DNA of 64,000 bases from Imbricaverruca yamaguchii (Eukaryota > Arthropoda > Thecostraca > Neoverrucidae), in contig JAOTOL010001634.1 in the NCBI GenBank assembly GCA_034440575.1, positions 2,568,501 to 2,632,500 of the forward strand. Direction: 5' to 3'. The translations under genes and the position numbers were made by a program. Positions 1 through 11,222 of this stretch are shown here, piece by piece (the first letter of the stretch is position 1; each line of letters starts with the position of its first letter). Under the pieces are notes generated by a model. It was not told the origin of the DNA and searched no databases. It was given only the letters and a program-made list of their open reading frames with translations.

Positions 1-1087
1 TCACGCCTGACAACAAAGACCGTGGGTTCAAGGTCCGGCCGCTCCTGGACATCATGAACAAGTCATTCCAGAAGTACGGGACATTCCAGGACAAGCTGTC
101 CGTGGACGAGATGATCGTGCGGTACTACGGTCACAACAGCTTGAAACAGTTTATCCGCTGCAAACCCATTCGCTTCGGATACAAACTGTGGGCGATTTGC
201 GGCAGTGACGGCTACTGCCACAAATTCGACCTGTACTGCGGCAAGGAACAGCGTCCTGAGCTTCGCGACCAGCCGCTGGGGACCCGAGTGGTGCTGGACA
301 TGGTCAGCGTCGTATCTGATCCCAGCGGGCGCGAGTTGTTTTTCGACAACCTCTTCACATCCAGGGCGCTACTAACGGAGCTGAAGGGGCGTGGCATCCG
401 CGCCACCGGAACGGTGAGATAAAACAGACTAGACAGGTGCCCCGTGACCACAGCCAAAGTCATGGCCAAAACAAAGCGCGGCACGTACGAACAGTGGTTC
501 GACAGAAGCTCGGAGGTGCTGATGGTCAGGTGGCATGACAACGAGGTTGTGAACATCATGACCAACTACGACTCTGCCGACCCACCCTCATCTGCCAGCC
601 GGTACGACAGGGCGGCCCAAAAACGCTTGCCGGTGCCACAGCCCAAGGTACTGAAGGCATACAACACCGGCATGGGCGGGGTTGACCTTCACGACCAACT
701 TCTGGGAGCCTACGCGGTGTCTATCAGAGGAAAGAAGTGGTACTGGTGCCTCATCACCAGGGTGCTTGATATGGATGTGGTCAACAGCCATATCTTACAC
801 AAAACCTCCGTCGCCAGTGAAAACCAGCTGACGATGCTGAACTTCCGCCGATAGATCGCCGTCACCTATCTGAGAGTGGCAGCCAGCCAGAAGGGATGTG
901 CCTGGCCGAATCCGGCGCGTATCCCGAACAGCCTGCGCTATGACGAAGTGGGACATCTAATCGCAGCGCTAGATGGCCGCCGCCGCTGTCAGCTCGAGGG
1001 CTGCAAGCTGAGGTCAACGAAGCGGTGTGCGAAGTGCGACGTGGCTATATGGTTCAATGCTTCGCTGCATACCACAAGCGGAAGTAG
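1..1087 (+). pseudogene. piggyBac-family transposase, decayed, 5' end outside window
   Basis: Cut-and-paste DNA transposase of the piggyBac (PGBD) family, which inserts at TTAA. The reading frame enters from the window edge and runs in one frame through residues typical of the catalytic core: SVDEMIVRYYG (first Asp), FFDNLFTS (second Asp) and NTGMGGVDLHDQ (third Asp). A C-terminal cysteine-rich zinc-binding segment follows (CQLEGCKL...CAKC). Two in-frame stops break it: TAA at 420-422 (where the family has RxNR) and TAG at 852-854 (after NFRR). A frameshift near 1045-1055 then moves the end of the cysteine-rich domain (CFAAYHKRK, stop 1085-1087) to another frame. All other sequence remains alignable by eye, so the copy looks fairly young. 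A polyadenylation-like AATAAA lies at 1308-1313. Family assignment is confident; the copy is inactive as seen here. Confidence 0.9.
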
Positions 1088-1610
1088 AGCTTCCTGTGCT
1101 AGAGCTAGCACAGGTCCACAGCTCTGTGGACTGTGGAGAGAGTGGGCGATAGATGGCCAGTCGCGTGTTGTGTAGTGCCCTGATGTTTTGTGCCACCGTC
1201 GTTGTTCAGAAGAAACGCACATGTACCAATGCATTCACCTACATGCCGCGTGTGAGTGTGTCGTCACATCTAGTCCTGATGTATAAAAAAACGCCGGTGA
1301 CCGTATCAATAAAGCTGACACGTGACAGGCTGCAGTTTTACCCGGGTTGAGACTGATCCTGAATTAGGTATACGCCAGTAGATAGCCTGTCGGCCGGAGT
1401 CGGGCCGGGCGCCGCGGACACGGTGGGACGGAGCGCGCACTCAGCGCTGGCGCCCAGTGGCTCATTTTTGGTCGATGCCGTATCTCGAAAAGGTTTTGAA
1501 ATTTTTAGTAAATTTTTTTTTCTCAGAATTTCTTAATCTGCCCAAATCGGCACCGTGAACAAAGATATATGCAATTCCAATGGCTAGAAACATGGTCGGG
1601 CGTTAATGGG
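1..1610 (+). mobile_element. piggyBac-like DNA transposon, 3' part
   Basis: The element containing the decayed transposase continues past its stop through a non-coding 3' region. It ends at 1610 in the terminal sequence GGTCGGGCGTTAATGGG, directly followed by TTAA (1611-1614). A terminus in GGG abutting TTAA is the expected piggyBac end and target site. The 5' terminus is left of the window, so the matching inverted repeat cannot be checked here. The element probably lies in an intron of SUCLA2, whose last two exons follow on the same strand. Confidence 0.75.
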
Positions 1611-1614
1611 TTAA

Positions 1615-2502
1615 TTGTCCCGCTACTTATCGCCATTTGCGTAAAACTTTGCTTGAACATTATGACCGCAGATGGCGCCACCTTGTCGATCGCTATCCAA
1701 AGTTTGGTTGTGGTTTTGTTGGTGAAATATAAAGGTGTCGTTTCCTAAACAATGAAGCGATTAAATATTGTGTCTATGTTTGGCGCCGACAGATACCACA
1801 TAGGTCCATATCATTTTGGCGATCTGGGAACAATTATATAACAAGCTCAATGCTTTCCAGAAGTGGTGGTATGTTGATGTACAAAATTATGACGTGTTGG
1901 CTATGATCTGAATAATTATGAATACCTAAGTTAAATTGTATTATAAGGCTCTGGTCAATCCCGATTTGCTGTTTGAATCAGGCATTGCTGGTTAAATCCC
2001 GTGCTCGGTTGATCAACCTGTCAGATGACGTGGCAATCAAGCTTCCAGTGGGTACGAGCGACGCTGCCTGGGTTTGCCTGCCTTTCCCAATTTCATGCAG
2101 CTGACTGTATGGAGCCAAGATAACACGTCATTATTTGCCTCGATGGGAATATTGCTAACATGGCCATGTGGATCCCGAGGGCTATGCAAGATCATGGGTC
2201 AGGCCACACCTGACCAGACCGGTGCCCTGCGAACCGTGCAGGGCCAACGGTTAGGTCAGACGTGACCAGGTGGGGTCTGCGACCGGCGGGGAAGGTGTTC
2301 AACCGACAATCATATGGGCACTTGCGTGTTGTTGTCTATTGCCTAGCTATTATGTAAATGGGCACTGTGCACTAAATAACAACTTACACACACTACCGCT
2401 GAAGTGAACAACATCTGGGCGGGACCGGCCACGTGGGCCGCTACCCGACTGACCTGACCTGACCTGAGCTGAGCGGACGTCACGATGCCGTGTCCCCGTC
2501 AG
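1615..2502. other. SUCLA2 intron, no gene seen
   Basis: Between the TTAA target site and the SUCLA2 penultimate exon. I see no conserved exon, RNA gene or recognisable repeat. A short run of CTGACC units occurs near 2449-2470, just before the acceptor. Confidence 0.4.
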
Positions 2503-2622
2503 GTGAACGCGATCATGGTGAACATCTTCGGCGGCATCATGCGCTGCGACGTGATCGCCGAGGGTGTGATCGCTGCTGCGCAGGACCTGCAGCTCAAGGT
2601 GCCCATCGTGTGTCGCCTGCAG
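2503..2622 (+). CDS. SUCLA2: SUCLA2 penultimate exon (succinyl-CoA ligase, ADP-forming, beta subunit)
   Basis: Mitochondrial succinyl-CoA ligase beta subunit of the citric acid cycle, which couples succinyl-CoA cleavage to ADP phosphorylation. This 120-nt exon encodes [20 protein letters not shown] followed by a segment ending VCRLQ. It belongs to the C-terminal ligase domain, and the NIFGGI loop is a hallmark of the family. The IMRCDVIA wording is the SUCLA2 (ADP) form rather than the SUCLG2 (GTP) form. The acceptor is CCCCGTCAG before 2503 and the donor is CTGCAG|GTGCGT after 2622, phase 0. Upstream exons lie outside the window, beyond the piggyBac insertion. Confidence 0.92.
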
Positions 2623-3261
2623 GTGCGTTACTGCTCCGTGTGTGTGTGTGTGCGTGTTAAGGTTTAGGGCGCATCGACCACAGTGTAAAATAATTGACCA
2701 TGTGACCTGGAAATTCACAGTTAATGGAATTGTGCTATTTCATCCTTGTCTTAGGTTTTTACCATTTTACTACATGTGTGGGCAATCATTATCACACGAC
2801 TGCTAAAATGTAAATGCGATGTGACTGAAGTGGAAGGCATTTGATTTTTTAATCCTTAAGTGGCGATCTTTATTTTTTCCAATCTTTACTATTCCCAAGC
2901 AACTTTCTTCATCCACAGATAATGGTGAAGTAATTTTAGGACACTGATCGACCATGGTAGATCATTCATCGCTCGTTACTGCTCCGTCGCACCGCCAACA
3001 CTCACAAGAAAACCCACAGGAAACACTTAAAATGCCGGTTTTATATGTGCAACCACGCGTACGTAATATGAACCATATGCAGCAGCGCAGCGGACTGCGG
3101 CTGAGGGTCGACATTTTAGGCGGCAAGTTGAACTGGAATTGCTCGTCTTTATTCGTGTCGCTAAGTGTTCGCATGGCCGGCTACACATGGCGTAGATTTG
3201 TCGACACGTGACACTGGCTGCCTCCCGAGCGTGGCGAGCTGACCGCTGTCGCCGCCGCCAG

Positions 3262-3426
3262 GGCACGAACGTGGAGGACGCCAAGGCGCTGATCGCCGCG
3301 TCCGGCCTGCGCATCATCGCGCTCGACAACCTGGACGAGGCGGCGCGGATGGCCGTCAAGCTGTCGTCGATCGTGACGCTGGCCAAGTCGGCGCAGCTCA
3401 ACGTCAAGTTCGAGCTGCCGTACTGA
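3262..3426 (+). CDS. SUCLA2: SUCLA2 terminal exon
   Basis: Last coding exon of the same gene. It starts [19 protein letters not shown] and ends VKFELPY with TGA at 3424-3426. The stretch [18 protein letters not shown] matches the conserved C terminus of SUCLA2 proteins, confirming the ADP-forming isoform. The acceptor is GCCGCCGCCAG before 3262. Joining to the previous exon (CAG|GGC) keeps phase 0 and gives [10 protein letters not shown], as in the family. The exon is very GC-rich, in contrast to the 639-nt intron (2623-3261). No clear AATAAA is seen in the first 500 nt downstream. Confidence 0.93.
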   Translation, partial: GTNVEDAKALIAASGLRIIALDNLDEAARMAVKLSSIVTLAKSAQLNVKFELPY

Positions 3427-5091
3427 GCGGGCGGCCGGTGTACAGGCGGGGCTCGTCCCCGCGCGCCTGTTGGAGCGTTAGTGACGCGCGCGCGCCCGGC
3501 CGTCTATCGTGGACTTGCTCACCGACCGGCAGGTGAGACGCGGGCGCGGCCGCCGTGCTGGGCTGCCCGGAGATGCTAATGACAACGCCAGTCAGATGAG
3601 GTGGTGTATTCACCTCGCAGCGTGTGTGTGTGCGTGTGCGTATCAGTAAACAGTGGGTGGTTGTCGGCACATAACTGGTCCAGGTCAGTGGCCGTGTTGG
3701 GGAGAGCGTCGCCATCTACCATTGATCAGCCTGTATACACACTGAGTCGGGGCTCGGCAACTTCGAATAGTGGTCGGCCGTACCACCGACACGAGCAGCC
3801 GGTCGTTTGTTGATTAGTAACGAAGGACTCTGATGTTTCTATTGCAAGACACGAACTTAGCACTGAATCTGCGACGGCGAATAATTTATTGATTTGTCGA
3901 TTGTGTTCGTGGTGTGATGGTGCGAATGGAAATATACCACTCGATGACGTGATGGTTTGAAAGTGCTTTTTGATGTTGTAAGGGTGGAACACGCTGGAGA
4001 TGGGGTGTGATTTGGGCGTGCCGAACTTCACCCCAATCACGTCACACAGACCACTTAGGGTTCATATTAGCAGGAGCGTATTTCGTCACGTCTACGAAAG
4101 GTCCTGCTACAGATCCCCGACTAACGTGATTCACACCACACCCGTCCGATCACATACATGCAAAATAGCCAACCTCTTCGGACCAGCCTGCCGCTCGGCC
4201 TGGATGCTCTCGAGATATATGGTTTGGCAGCAGTGTATCCTGCGTTCACAACGATCACGAACATATTTCTTGATACTCTAGGAGCTGTTTTAATTGACCA
4301 CGTTGCGACCCCCGCGTCATTTTACATCCGGTTACGTCTCAGGATTTGACGTCATCCAGCGATGTTTTAACGAGGCTGAGCGTTCAGTACTTGGAGCGAT
4401 GACCAACACAATGCAGTGTTTTACGACCGATCCAACTGCAATGTGGCACAAAGCGATAAGATTCAATTACTTATCGTGTGTGCTGTCATTTTAAACACCG
4501 CGTTGCGTATATGAATGTAATTATTGCACGGACTGTCATATGTGGTAAAGCACGCTGAATGTATCGGTATATCTTAAACACTGATCTGAAGGAGCACCCT
4601 AATAAGCATAAGTCTTGATCTAGTCGAACCGAGGAACACCTATTGCAAATAATGATCAATGGCTTACACTATTTTTTTTTTGGGGGGGGGGGGGTGCCCA
4701 CGCCTGGAAAGATAGCTGGGCCGGCTTCAAGGCCACGTGATAACGACAAAAAGAGGCGCAGGTCAGACCAGTGGGAACACATTGGACACGTAGCCCTGCT
4801 CGAGACGTCATTGCTACCATCGGCACACTCACGTTGGGGACAGGCAGTGCGTTACCTGCATTCCCGACACAGTCGATGCGCCCGCGGACTCCAATAGCCA
4901 GCCAGCCAGCCACGTCGAGTATCACGACATGGTGACGGCGCTGACCTGGTGTGCGCCATCCATCGCCTGATGCGTGTGCGCACCACCCGAGTCGTGATCC
5001 ATCCGACCGAAAACGGCCGCCCATCCGGCGTGTAAACACCGCACGTGACCTCCGGCCGGCAGCGGACCGGCCGGCCGCGCGTCGACAACAC
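3427..5091. other. Intergenic: SUCLA2 3' region and spacer before MKRN2OS
   Basis: Contains the probable SUCLA2 3' UTR, then AT-richer sequence with no recognisable gene. A T(n)G(n) homopolymer junction sits at about 4670-4694. Confidence 0.4.
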
Positions 5092-5754
5092 TCACGCGCT
5101 CGCCGTCGACTGGCCGACGCCGCGCTCCGCCGGCGGCGCGTCAGCAGCGCCGTCCAGCCGGTACCAGCCGTGCCGGCGCGCGCGCCGCAGCAGCGTCAGG
5201 TACTTGGCGGCGCGCCGCGACTCGGGCAAGATGCACTCGCGCGCGAACCGCTCGCGCGTCCACGGCGCCGCCGACGCGCCGCGCGCCGCCGCCAGCAGCG
5301 CCAGCACGAACGACAGGCAGTTGCGGCGCGTCTCGTCGTACGTGTCGGCCGTCCACTGCGCCGGCCGGACGGCCGCCAGCGCGTCGTCCCAGGCCGCGTC
5401 GTCGACGCCGGCCACGCGCACCACCAGACACCGCGGCCACCGGGCGGCCGGCTGTCGCGCCAGGCCGTCCTGGTCGAACGCCAGCACGGCGCCGCGCGCG
5501 TCCGTCACGGCCGCGTGCAGGTCGCCGCCGGCGTACTGCAGCCAGTCGGCGTCGGTGGGCCGCAGCAGCACGCGCCGCGGGTGGTCGGCCGCCCGGCCGA
5601 ACGGGCACGGCACCTTGGCCGCCGGTGTCGACGGCAGCGGCTGGTGGCAGGCCGGGCACAGTGGGGGCAGGCCGGCCGTCGGGAAGAAGAGTGGCGCACA
5701 GTGCAGCACGTGCCACACGCCCGGCGTCGCCATGGTGAGCCAGCCACCATGCAC
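5092..5754 (-). CDS. MKRN2OS: MKRN2OS-like protein, single exon
   Basis: 220-residue intronless ORF with extreme GC bias, matching the MKRN2 opposite-strand (C3orf83) family, whose molecular role is not known. Diagnostic pieces in order: an HCAPLFF segment with a CPAC motif (about residues 17-37), FGR...RRVLLRPTDADWLQYAGGDLH (about 53-78), the central TYDETRRNCLSFVLALL (about 134-150, where the family has a conserved HNCYSY-type motif), and the C-terminal ESRRAAKYLTLLRRARRHGWY. Length is close to the vertebrate protein. Two in-frame starts exist: the first Met at 5754, and Met8 at 5731-5733 (MATPGVWHVLHC), which aligns better with the family N terminus and may be the real start. No MKRN2 gene is visible on the opposite strand here, so the vertebrate antisense arrangement is not seen. 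Confidence 0.85.
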   Translation of the reverse strand: MHGGWLTMATPGVWHVLHCAPLFFPTAGLPPLCPACHQPLPSTPAAKVPCPFGRAADHPRRVLLRPTDADWLQYAGGDLHAAVTDARGAVLAFDQDGLARQPAARWPRCLVVRVAGVDDAAWDDALAAVRPAQWTADTYDETRRNCLSFVLALLAAARGASAAPWTRERFARECILPESRRAAKYLTLLRRARRHGWYRLDGAADAPPAERGVGQSTASA

Positions 5755-7430
5755 AAGTGGCTAAGCAGTCCTGAAATGCAACCATAACTTTATAACTTTA
5801 TATTGGGGTTTAGGGGTGCACCAACTTCATCGGTCATGCAGCATCATAACTTTATAATGTTCCCATGACTGGAAGGCTGGATATGCATGATAAGTGGAGA
5901 TGCAGCTCATACTATAAAAAACATCACCTCCACAGTTAAAGGAACACCATTAGTTTGTCTGCAAGTATATCCACATCATGGCTGGAGATCCTGGGTGGGT
6001 CTGGGGTTTTGACCCCCTGGTTTGATACTTTGCTGATGGTAATTGATCATTTTCCTTGTTCAATCTGTAAATGTACTGAAGATAAGGACCTGGACCCCTG
6101 GCTCCATGAAAGATATCCAGCCTTGACCCACATAAGGTTTTAGGTCAGTCAGTAACATTGCATACATGTCACACTACAGACAATAGCAAAGTGAACTGTA
6201 CACAGCAGTTGTACTTATTCTGGAATGCTTTGACAAAATGGTTAGTGAATTTCACAAATATCAAACATAAAGTATGGGGAAAGAACAATAAACTAGGTGG
6301 TGGGGCTGCAACTGGTATTCACTCTTAATTAAAATAGGAAAAGGATAAAATAAAGCTTTGGGCAAGGGCATACCTAGCTGTGGACCTTAACTGAGCCAGG
6401 CCTATATTTCCATACTTGACTTCTGGGTTGGAAAGCAATTTTGTAGCAATAATAAATAATAATTGCATTTAATATTAAATTATATTTAATGTGGTAGATG
6501 TATATAGGCTGATTTCTGGCCAAAGGTTGTCTTACAATGTTTTTACATCATTTAACTACTTAGTTATTTGGGTTTTGGGGTGCCTCGACCATAAAATATG
6601 ATCATTTAGCGATATCATTTAACTACATTTCACATTCATTTATTTGGGAAATGAAAGCCTTTTGAGGTACAAGCAATTCAAGTTGAAGTACTTATATCTC
6701 AAGGAGCAGTCATTTCACCTTTTAAAAAAACATAAAACCATTCAAAGCATGTGAAGTGTCAGAAAAAAAACTCTTATTCCATGTGCAGATACATGCCATC
6801 CAACAAAACAAACAGAAAAACAGAAAAATTAGTTACGGAAAAAGGAATTTGGATGAATAATATATTATGAGTTATAATGTAAAATGACAAAAAAAATGGC
6901 ACAGTCTATTCATTTTGCATTGCCTGAAACCTAACGATGTTGAATGTGTTACATTTAAATGTGCATTAAATACATTGCATCACCACCTATCTATGCATTT
7001 ATATATATTATGGTGATCAAAAGTATGATACTTGTAAACAGGATACAGTAAGAAACAGAGTATGAAGACTGCACAAACACACCATGAAACATGATGTCCA
7101 CACTTATGTATGTCGAAAGGACGTTAAATCGTTGTTCAGTATGTGGTGTATGCAACCCAATTTCACAAACAATTTATCACTGGGTATACCTATTCCACTC
7201 AATTTTACGAATAATATATCACTGGGTATGAGCAAGTGATGAAATGGCTACCTACCTAGGTACGGGGCTTATCATTTTCCGCGTGCCAAATCCCTCGACG
7301 TTTGGCCCTATTAGTTCCAAGATCGACGTGTCCGTATTGTCACTCTGCGGGCAATTTATCAAGGAAAGGGTAACTGAAGCTTATGTTCCCATATGGCCGC
7401 AATTGTCCTGTAAAGGGATCATTTCATGTT
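5755..7430. other. Intergenic AT-rich sequence, nothing recognised
   Basis: Low-GC sequence with many stops in all frames. No exon, RNA gene or clear repeat stands out. Confidence 0.4.
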
Positions 7431-7595
7431 TCTCAGAATACAAACATTCAAACAAACATTTCGTTTGACAGACATTCAACATTGAAATAACATTCAACAT
7501 AAAAATCATTTTGCAAACATTCAACATTTAAAAAGCATTCAACATTTAAAAAAATCATTTTACAAACATTTAACATTTAACAAACATTTCATTTT
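7430..7595 (+). repeat. Degenerate ACATTCAACATT-type tandem repeat
   Basis: Imperfect units built from AACATTCAACATTTAAA are repeated over about 160 bp, with several variants (ACAAACATT, CATTTAACATT). Copies are too diverged to fix a strict period. Confidence 0.6.
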
Positions 7596-8047
7596 ACCAC
7601 GTACGACACACGTGAAATCGATTGACTGGGTGGGCCCACCAATGGGAACACATCCAGTTGGATCCAAGTCACAGCAATAAAAATACAATCCGTTACCATC
7701 GCCATAGTAATTCATTAGTTACTCAATTTTCCATCGCTTTTCTTTAGGCACGAATGATCAGAGAAGGATCCAGGATATTAATGTGTGGGTATGAGGGGCG
7801 TCACTTCCTCGGAGGTGTACCACTGCCGAAGTCTGGGGAGAGTGCCTTCGGCTGAAATCCGTTCAGCGGGGAGGAGGCGCACTCGATGAAGCTGCAGACC
7901 TCAAAGGGAAGCTATTTTTCCTCTCAAGGGGAATGTATGCCTCCTTGTGAGAAATGCCTTGTGGACTAATAAGGCTCTCGAAGGGAACCTTTTTTCCGCT
8001 TAGAGTGGCGTCACCTTTATATGGGGAAGGTTATGTCCACATATTAG

Positions 8048-8629
8048 TGTGTGTCTCCAGAAGAGTGTAAAAGGCTTCAGTCATTCAGTAGGCCGGATCC
8101 ATGTATTTTTGCCCCATACTGATCATGGTGTAAGGTGTGGATAATGACGCCGGCCCTATCCTATCTATTTGGCCGATTGCCCTCCTGGCTGCCCCTTTGA
8201 CTTGAACTATGTGTCCAATGGCTGCACGAAGAAGGATTGTAGTATGTTCTGATCATCGCTCGGTGGCTTTAACATGACAGGCTCTCAGTGCCCATTCCCG
8301 CTCAGTTGCGGTAGTTCGTCATTCTTCTCGTGGCGTGAATTTGTCCTGAGTGACCGGAACGAAGCCTCTGATTTGCCTTCCGAAGATGATCTGAGCTGGT
8401 GATAGCCCCAAGTCACGGTCAATTGTGTTGCGGTGCTGCAACAGCGCCCGGCAGAGCTGCTCGTTGTTTAGTTGTCCATTCACATCTGCATTGTCTCGAC
8501 TGAGTCGTGTTCCGGATTTGACAGCGAGCTCCACTCGGGGGTTTGAGTGCGGTAAAGCGACGGAAGAGATCTGATGGTGGACTCCATAATTCTGCGGGCT
8601 GCGCCACTATTGTGTGTCTCCAGAAGAGT
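8048..8629 (-). mobile_element. Ty3/Gypsy integrase fragment between 19-bp direct repeats
   Basis: Minus-strand remnant of a Ty3/Gypsy polyprotein covering the C-terminal half of the integrase core. Visible pieces: VALPHSNPRVELAVKSG, NNEQLCRALLQHRNT, LSPAQIIFGRQIRGFVP, then EWALRACHVKATER further down. A frameshift near 8540-8560 separates the first piece, and stops occur after TPREE and TER. The fragment is bounded by an identical 19-bp direct repeat TGTGTGTCTCCAGAAGAGT at 8048-8066 and 8611-8629, possibly LTR-edge or insertion-related. It is a decayed transposon scrap. Confidence 0.75.
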
Positions 8630-8985
8630 TTGATAGACTTGAAGTCTTAGTGCCGGTTATTTGCATCGAACTGCCCCGTCAGCTCAGTGTGAAACGTGTT
8701 CGTCTTTGGTTGGCCCTGTTGGTGACATGTTCACCACTTGGAGACTCCGGCACTGAATGAGAGGGAATTGTGAAATAGGATGACAGTGAGAACCGATTGG
8801 CAAATGCAATAATGTTTCAAGTGCATCCGCACTCTCTCCCAAAACATTCAGACGAAGTGTATTAGAAAAATACATGATACGCATATTATGCATGCTACAC
8901 ACGCCGATACCAAACACACAAAATTACCCAATTCAGCATAGCCGGCCACCTTCAATACAACACAACGCGATACACAACACGCATG

Positions 8986-9148
8986 TTGTTTGTTTGTTTA
9001 TTGGTTGGTTCACGACACACTTTCTGCACATTCGGCTAATGGCGCCGCCCACACTGTTTCGCCGGTGGGCCGCGGGATTGGGAAATGTCCTGAGTGGCGC
9101 TAGAGTCGAACCCGGGACCTTTGGTACCCATAGCCCGACACCTTAACC
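8986..9148 (-). mobile_element. tRNA-Ser-like SINE, copy 1, with target-site duplication
   Basis: Minus-strand SINE whose head resembles a class II tRNA (GTTAAGGTGTCGGGCT, then a B box read as GGTTCGACTC). The body contains CCCAATCCCGCGGCCCACCG, and the 3' tail ends CCAACCAATAAACAAACAA. The first bases of the tRNA head are missing compared with the other two copies. It is flanked by a duplication ACACAACACGCATG at 8972-8985 and 9149-9162. It sits inside one of two diverged copies of a local duplication (about 8880-8990 and 9163-9300). Confidence 0.8.
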
Positions 9149-9309
9149 ACACAACACGCATGAATCATCTCTGAAATGCTTTTCCCATAATGCACGGCAC
9201 AATTGCACCGATAACATCAAACACAGAATATTACATGCTTCAACATAGCTAGACAACTTCAATGCAGCACAATGCAATACACAATACGCGTGAAGCGTCT
9301 CTGTTATGA

Positions 9310-9560
9310 CTTCCGGCCCGAGCCGGGTAGCCAGAGGGCGGCCAGTCAGTCAGCCAGGCTGTCGGAAGGCGGACAGCCAGTCAGCTAGGTTGCCGGGGTA
9401 GACACCCAGACAGCTAGGCTGCCGGGGGTAGCCATCCAGACAGCTAGGCTGCCGGGGGTAGCCATCCAGACAGCTAGGCTGTCAGTCGGCTGTCAGTCGG
9501 CTGTCAGTCGGCCAGGCGGCCTCCAGAGGGCGGTCAGCCGATCAGGCGGGCTACTAGAGG
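9310..9560 (+). repeat. Short tandem repeats of GCTAGGCTGCCGGGGGTAGC type
   Basis: About 30-bp units containing CAGACAGCTAGGCTGCCGGG repeat three to four times. They are followed by three copies of GGCTGTCAGTC. Related CAGTCAG/CCAGGC motifs recur at 10855-10910 and 11280-11340. Confidence 0.65.
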
Positions 9561-9854
9561 ATGTTCACCCGGTCAGCCAATTTCTGCCAGAGTGGTCAGC
9601 CGATCAGGCAGGCCTCCGTAGGGGCTTCATCCCATCCCGCATTTTGCCCGTGCCCCGACCGGGGCCCAACTGAGCGGAAGGCAGGGCAGCGACCGGACAG
9701 CCCGACTGGGCTCAATTTACTCATGCAACATCTACCCACTGAGACGAGACATGGCCCCGGTCGGGTTTCTGACTGGGCCCCGGCTGGACAGCGACTGGGC
9801 ACGCGTTTCTACGCCGAGCACAAGCTTGGCGCAGACCGGGCCCCGGCTTGGCAC

Positions 9855-10140
9855 AGTCCAGGTCCCGGCTGGGCGCGGACTGGGCGCGGACTGGGCGCTG
9901 ACCGGGCCCCGACCGGGCGCGGACCGAGCGCGGACTGGGCGCGGACTGGGCGCGGACTGGGCGCGGACCGGGCGCGGACTGAGCGCGGACTGGGCGCGGA
10001 CCGGGCCCCGACCGGGCGCGGACCGAGCGCGGACTGGGCGCGGACTGGGCGCGGACTGGGCCCCGACCGGGCGCGGACCGAGCGCGGACCGGGCGCAGAC
10101 CGAGCGCGGACCGAGCGCGGACTGGACACCGGTTGGGCTC
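9855..10140 (+). repeat. GC-rich minisatellite, GGGCGCGGACT unit
   Basis: Roughly 25 copies of a 10-12 bp unit GGGCGCGGACT / GACCGAGCGCG. The repeat leaves long open frames on both strands; these are composition artefacts, not genes. Confidence 0.85.
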
Positions 10141-10251
10141 GGACCGGACGTCGAGTGGGCATCCCAGTCGGGTTCCCGCTGGCATGGTGTGGCGCGTCTG
10201 CTCGGCTTCCACCACTTCCCCAACCAAACGTGCACACCACGGTAGTAGTGG

Positions 10252-10426
10252 TTTGCTTATTGGTTGGTTCACGACACACTTTATGCATATTCACGGCTAA
10301 TGGCGCCGCCCACACTGTTTTGCCGGTGGGCCGCGGGATTTGGAAATGTCCTGAGTGGCGCTAGAGTCGAACCCGGGACCTTTGGTACCCGTAGCCCGAC
10401 ACCTTAACCACTCAGCCATCCCCGCC
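10252..10426 (-). mobile_element. tRNA-Ser-like SINE, copy 2, with 15-bp target-site duplication
   Basis: Full-length minus-strand copy: head GGGGATGGCTGAGTGGTTAA, B box GGTTCGACTCTAG, body with CCCGCGGCCCACCGG, 3' tail CCAACCAATAAGCAAA. It is flanked by CCACGGTAGTAGTGG at 10237-10251 and 10427-10441. The head is tRNA-Ser-like, but the molecule continues about 100 nt past the tRNA part, so it is a SINE and not a tRNA gene. Confidence 0.88.
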
Positions 10427-10967
10427 CCACGGTAGTAGTGGTAACGCCGGACACCGCTTATACATATTCCGCTTGTTAATTCAGTTTGAAGAATATAATG
10501 TTTCAACGTCATAGTGGAGTGGTGAGCCGCACATCATATTTACCATGAAATTTGACATATCTGATGACGAACTATTTCGATTGTACAACGGAAACGAGTC
10601 GAAAAATACATGCGTACCTTAATACAATACGGAGGCATTTGCATTGCAATAATAACCACTTCAGTCAACATCTGCTTTCATTCTCAATGTATAGATCACC
10701 TTGGGCGATTTCACCGAGAAGTGCGGTTTGCTTCCAGCTGTCGCCGGTCTTTGGGTGTGAATACTGCAAAATGTATATATTTCTGGGAATCACACAATGC
10801 TGCAACCTTTTCAGTTATAAAAATCGTTGAATGCTAGCTGCAGGCTAACAATCCAATCAGACGGCGAGCCTGTCAGTTGGGCCGCCAGTGGGCAGTCAGC
10901 AATGGGTGTTGTTTGACATACTTTTGAGGGGGTTGGTTCCCTCTCAATGGTGGCTTTCTCCTAATAG

Positions 10968-11222
10968 TTTCAACATTAAACGGACTCTATGGACTGCGTC
11001 CCCAGATAAATTTGGGCGTGCCATTGGCTTCAAGCATTGCGGCCCGTAATAATTTTCATATATCAACGCCCCTGCAGTCGGCACTAGGCTGCCTAATCAC
11101 CCAACATTAAACGGACTCTATGGACTACGTCTCCAGATCAATTTGGGCGTGCCATTGCCTTCAAGCATTGCGCCCCGCAATAATTTTCAGATATCAACGC
11201 CCCTGCAGTCGACACCAGCCTA
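10968..11222 (+). repeat. 128-bp tandem duplication
   Basis: Two adjacent copies begin CCAACATTAAACGGACTCTA at 10970 and 11100. They share the words GGGCGTGCCATTG, CTTCAAGCATTGCG and AACGCCCCTGCAGTCG, with about 8-10% differences. Confidence 0.75.

Noticed and set aside
9561..10364. Long overlapping ORFs on both strands in the GC-rich repeat
   Set aside because: Produced by a 10-12 bp repeat lacking stops; low-complexity peptides with no family resemblance.
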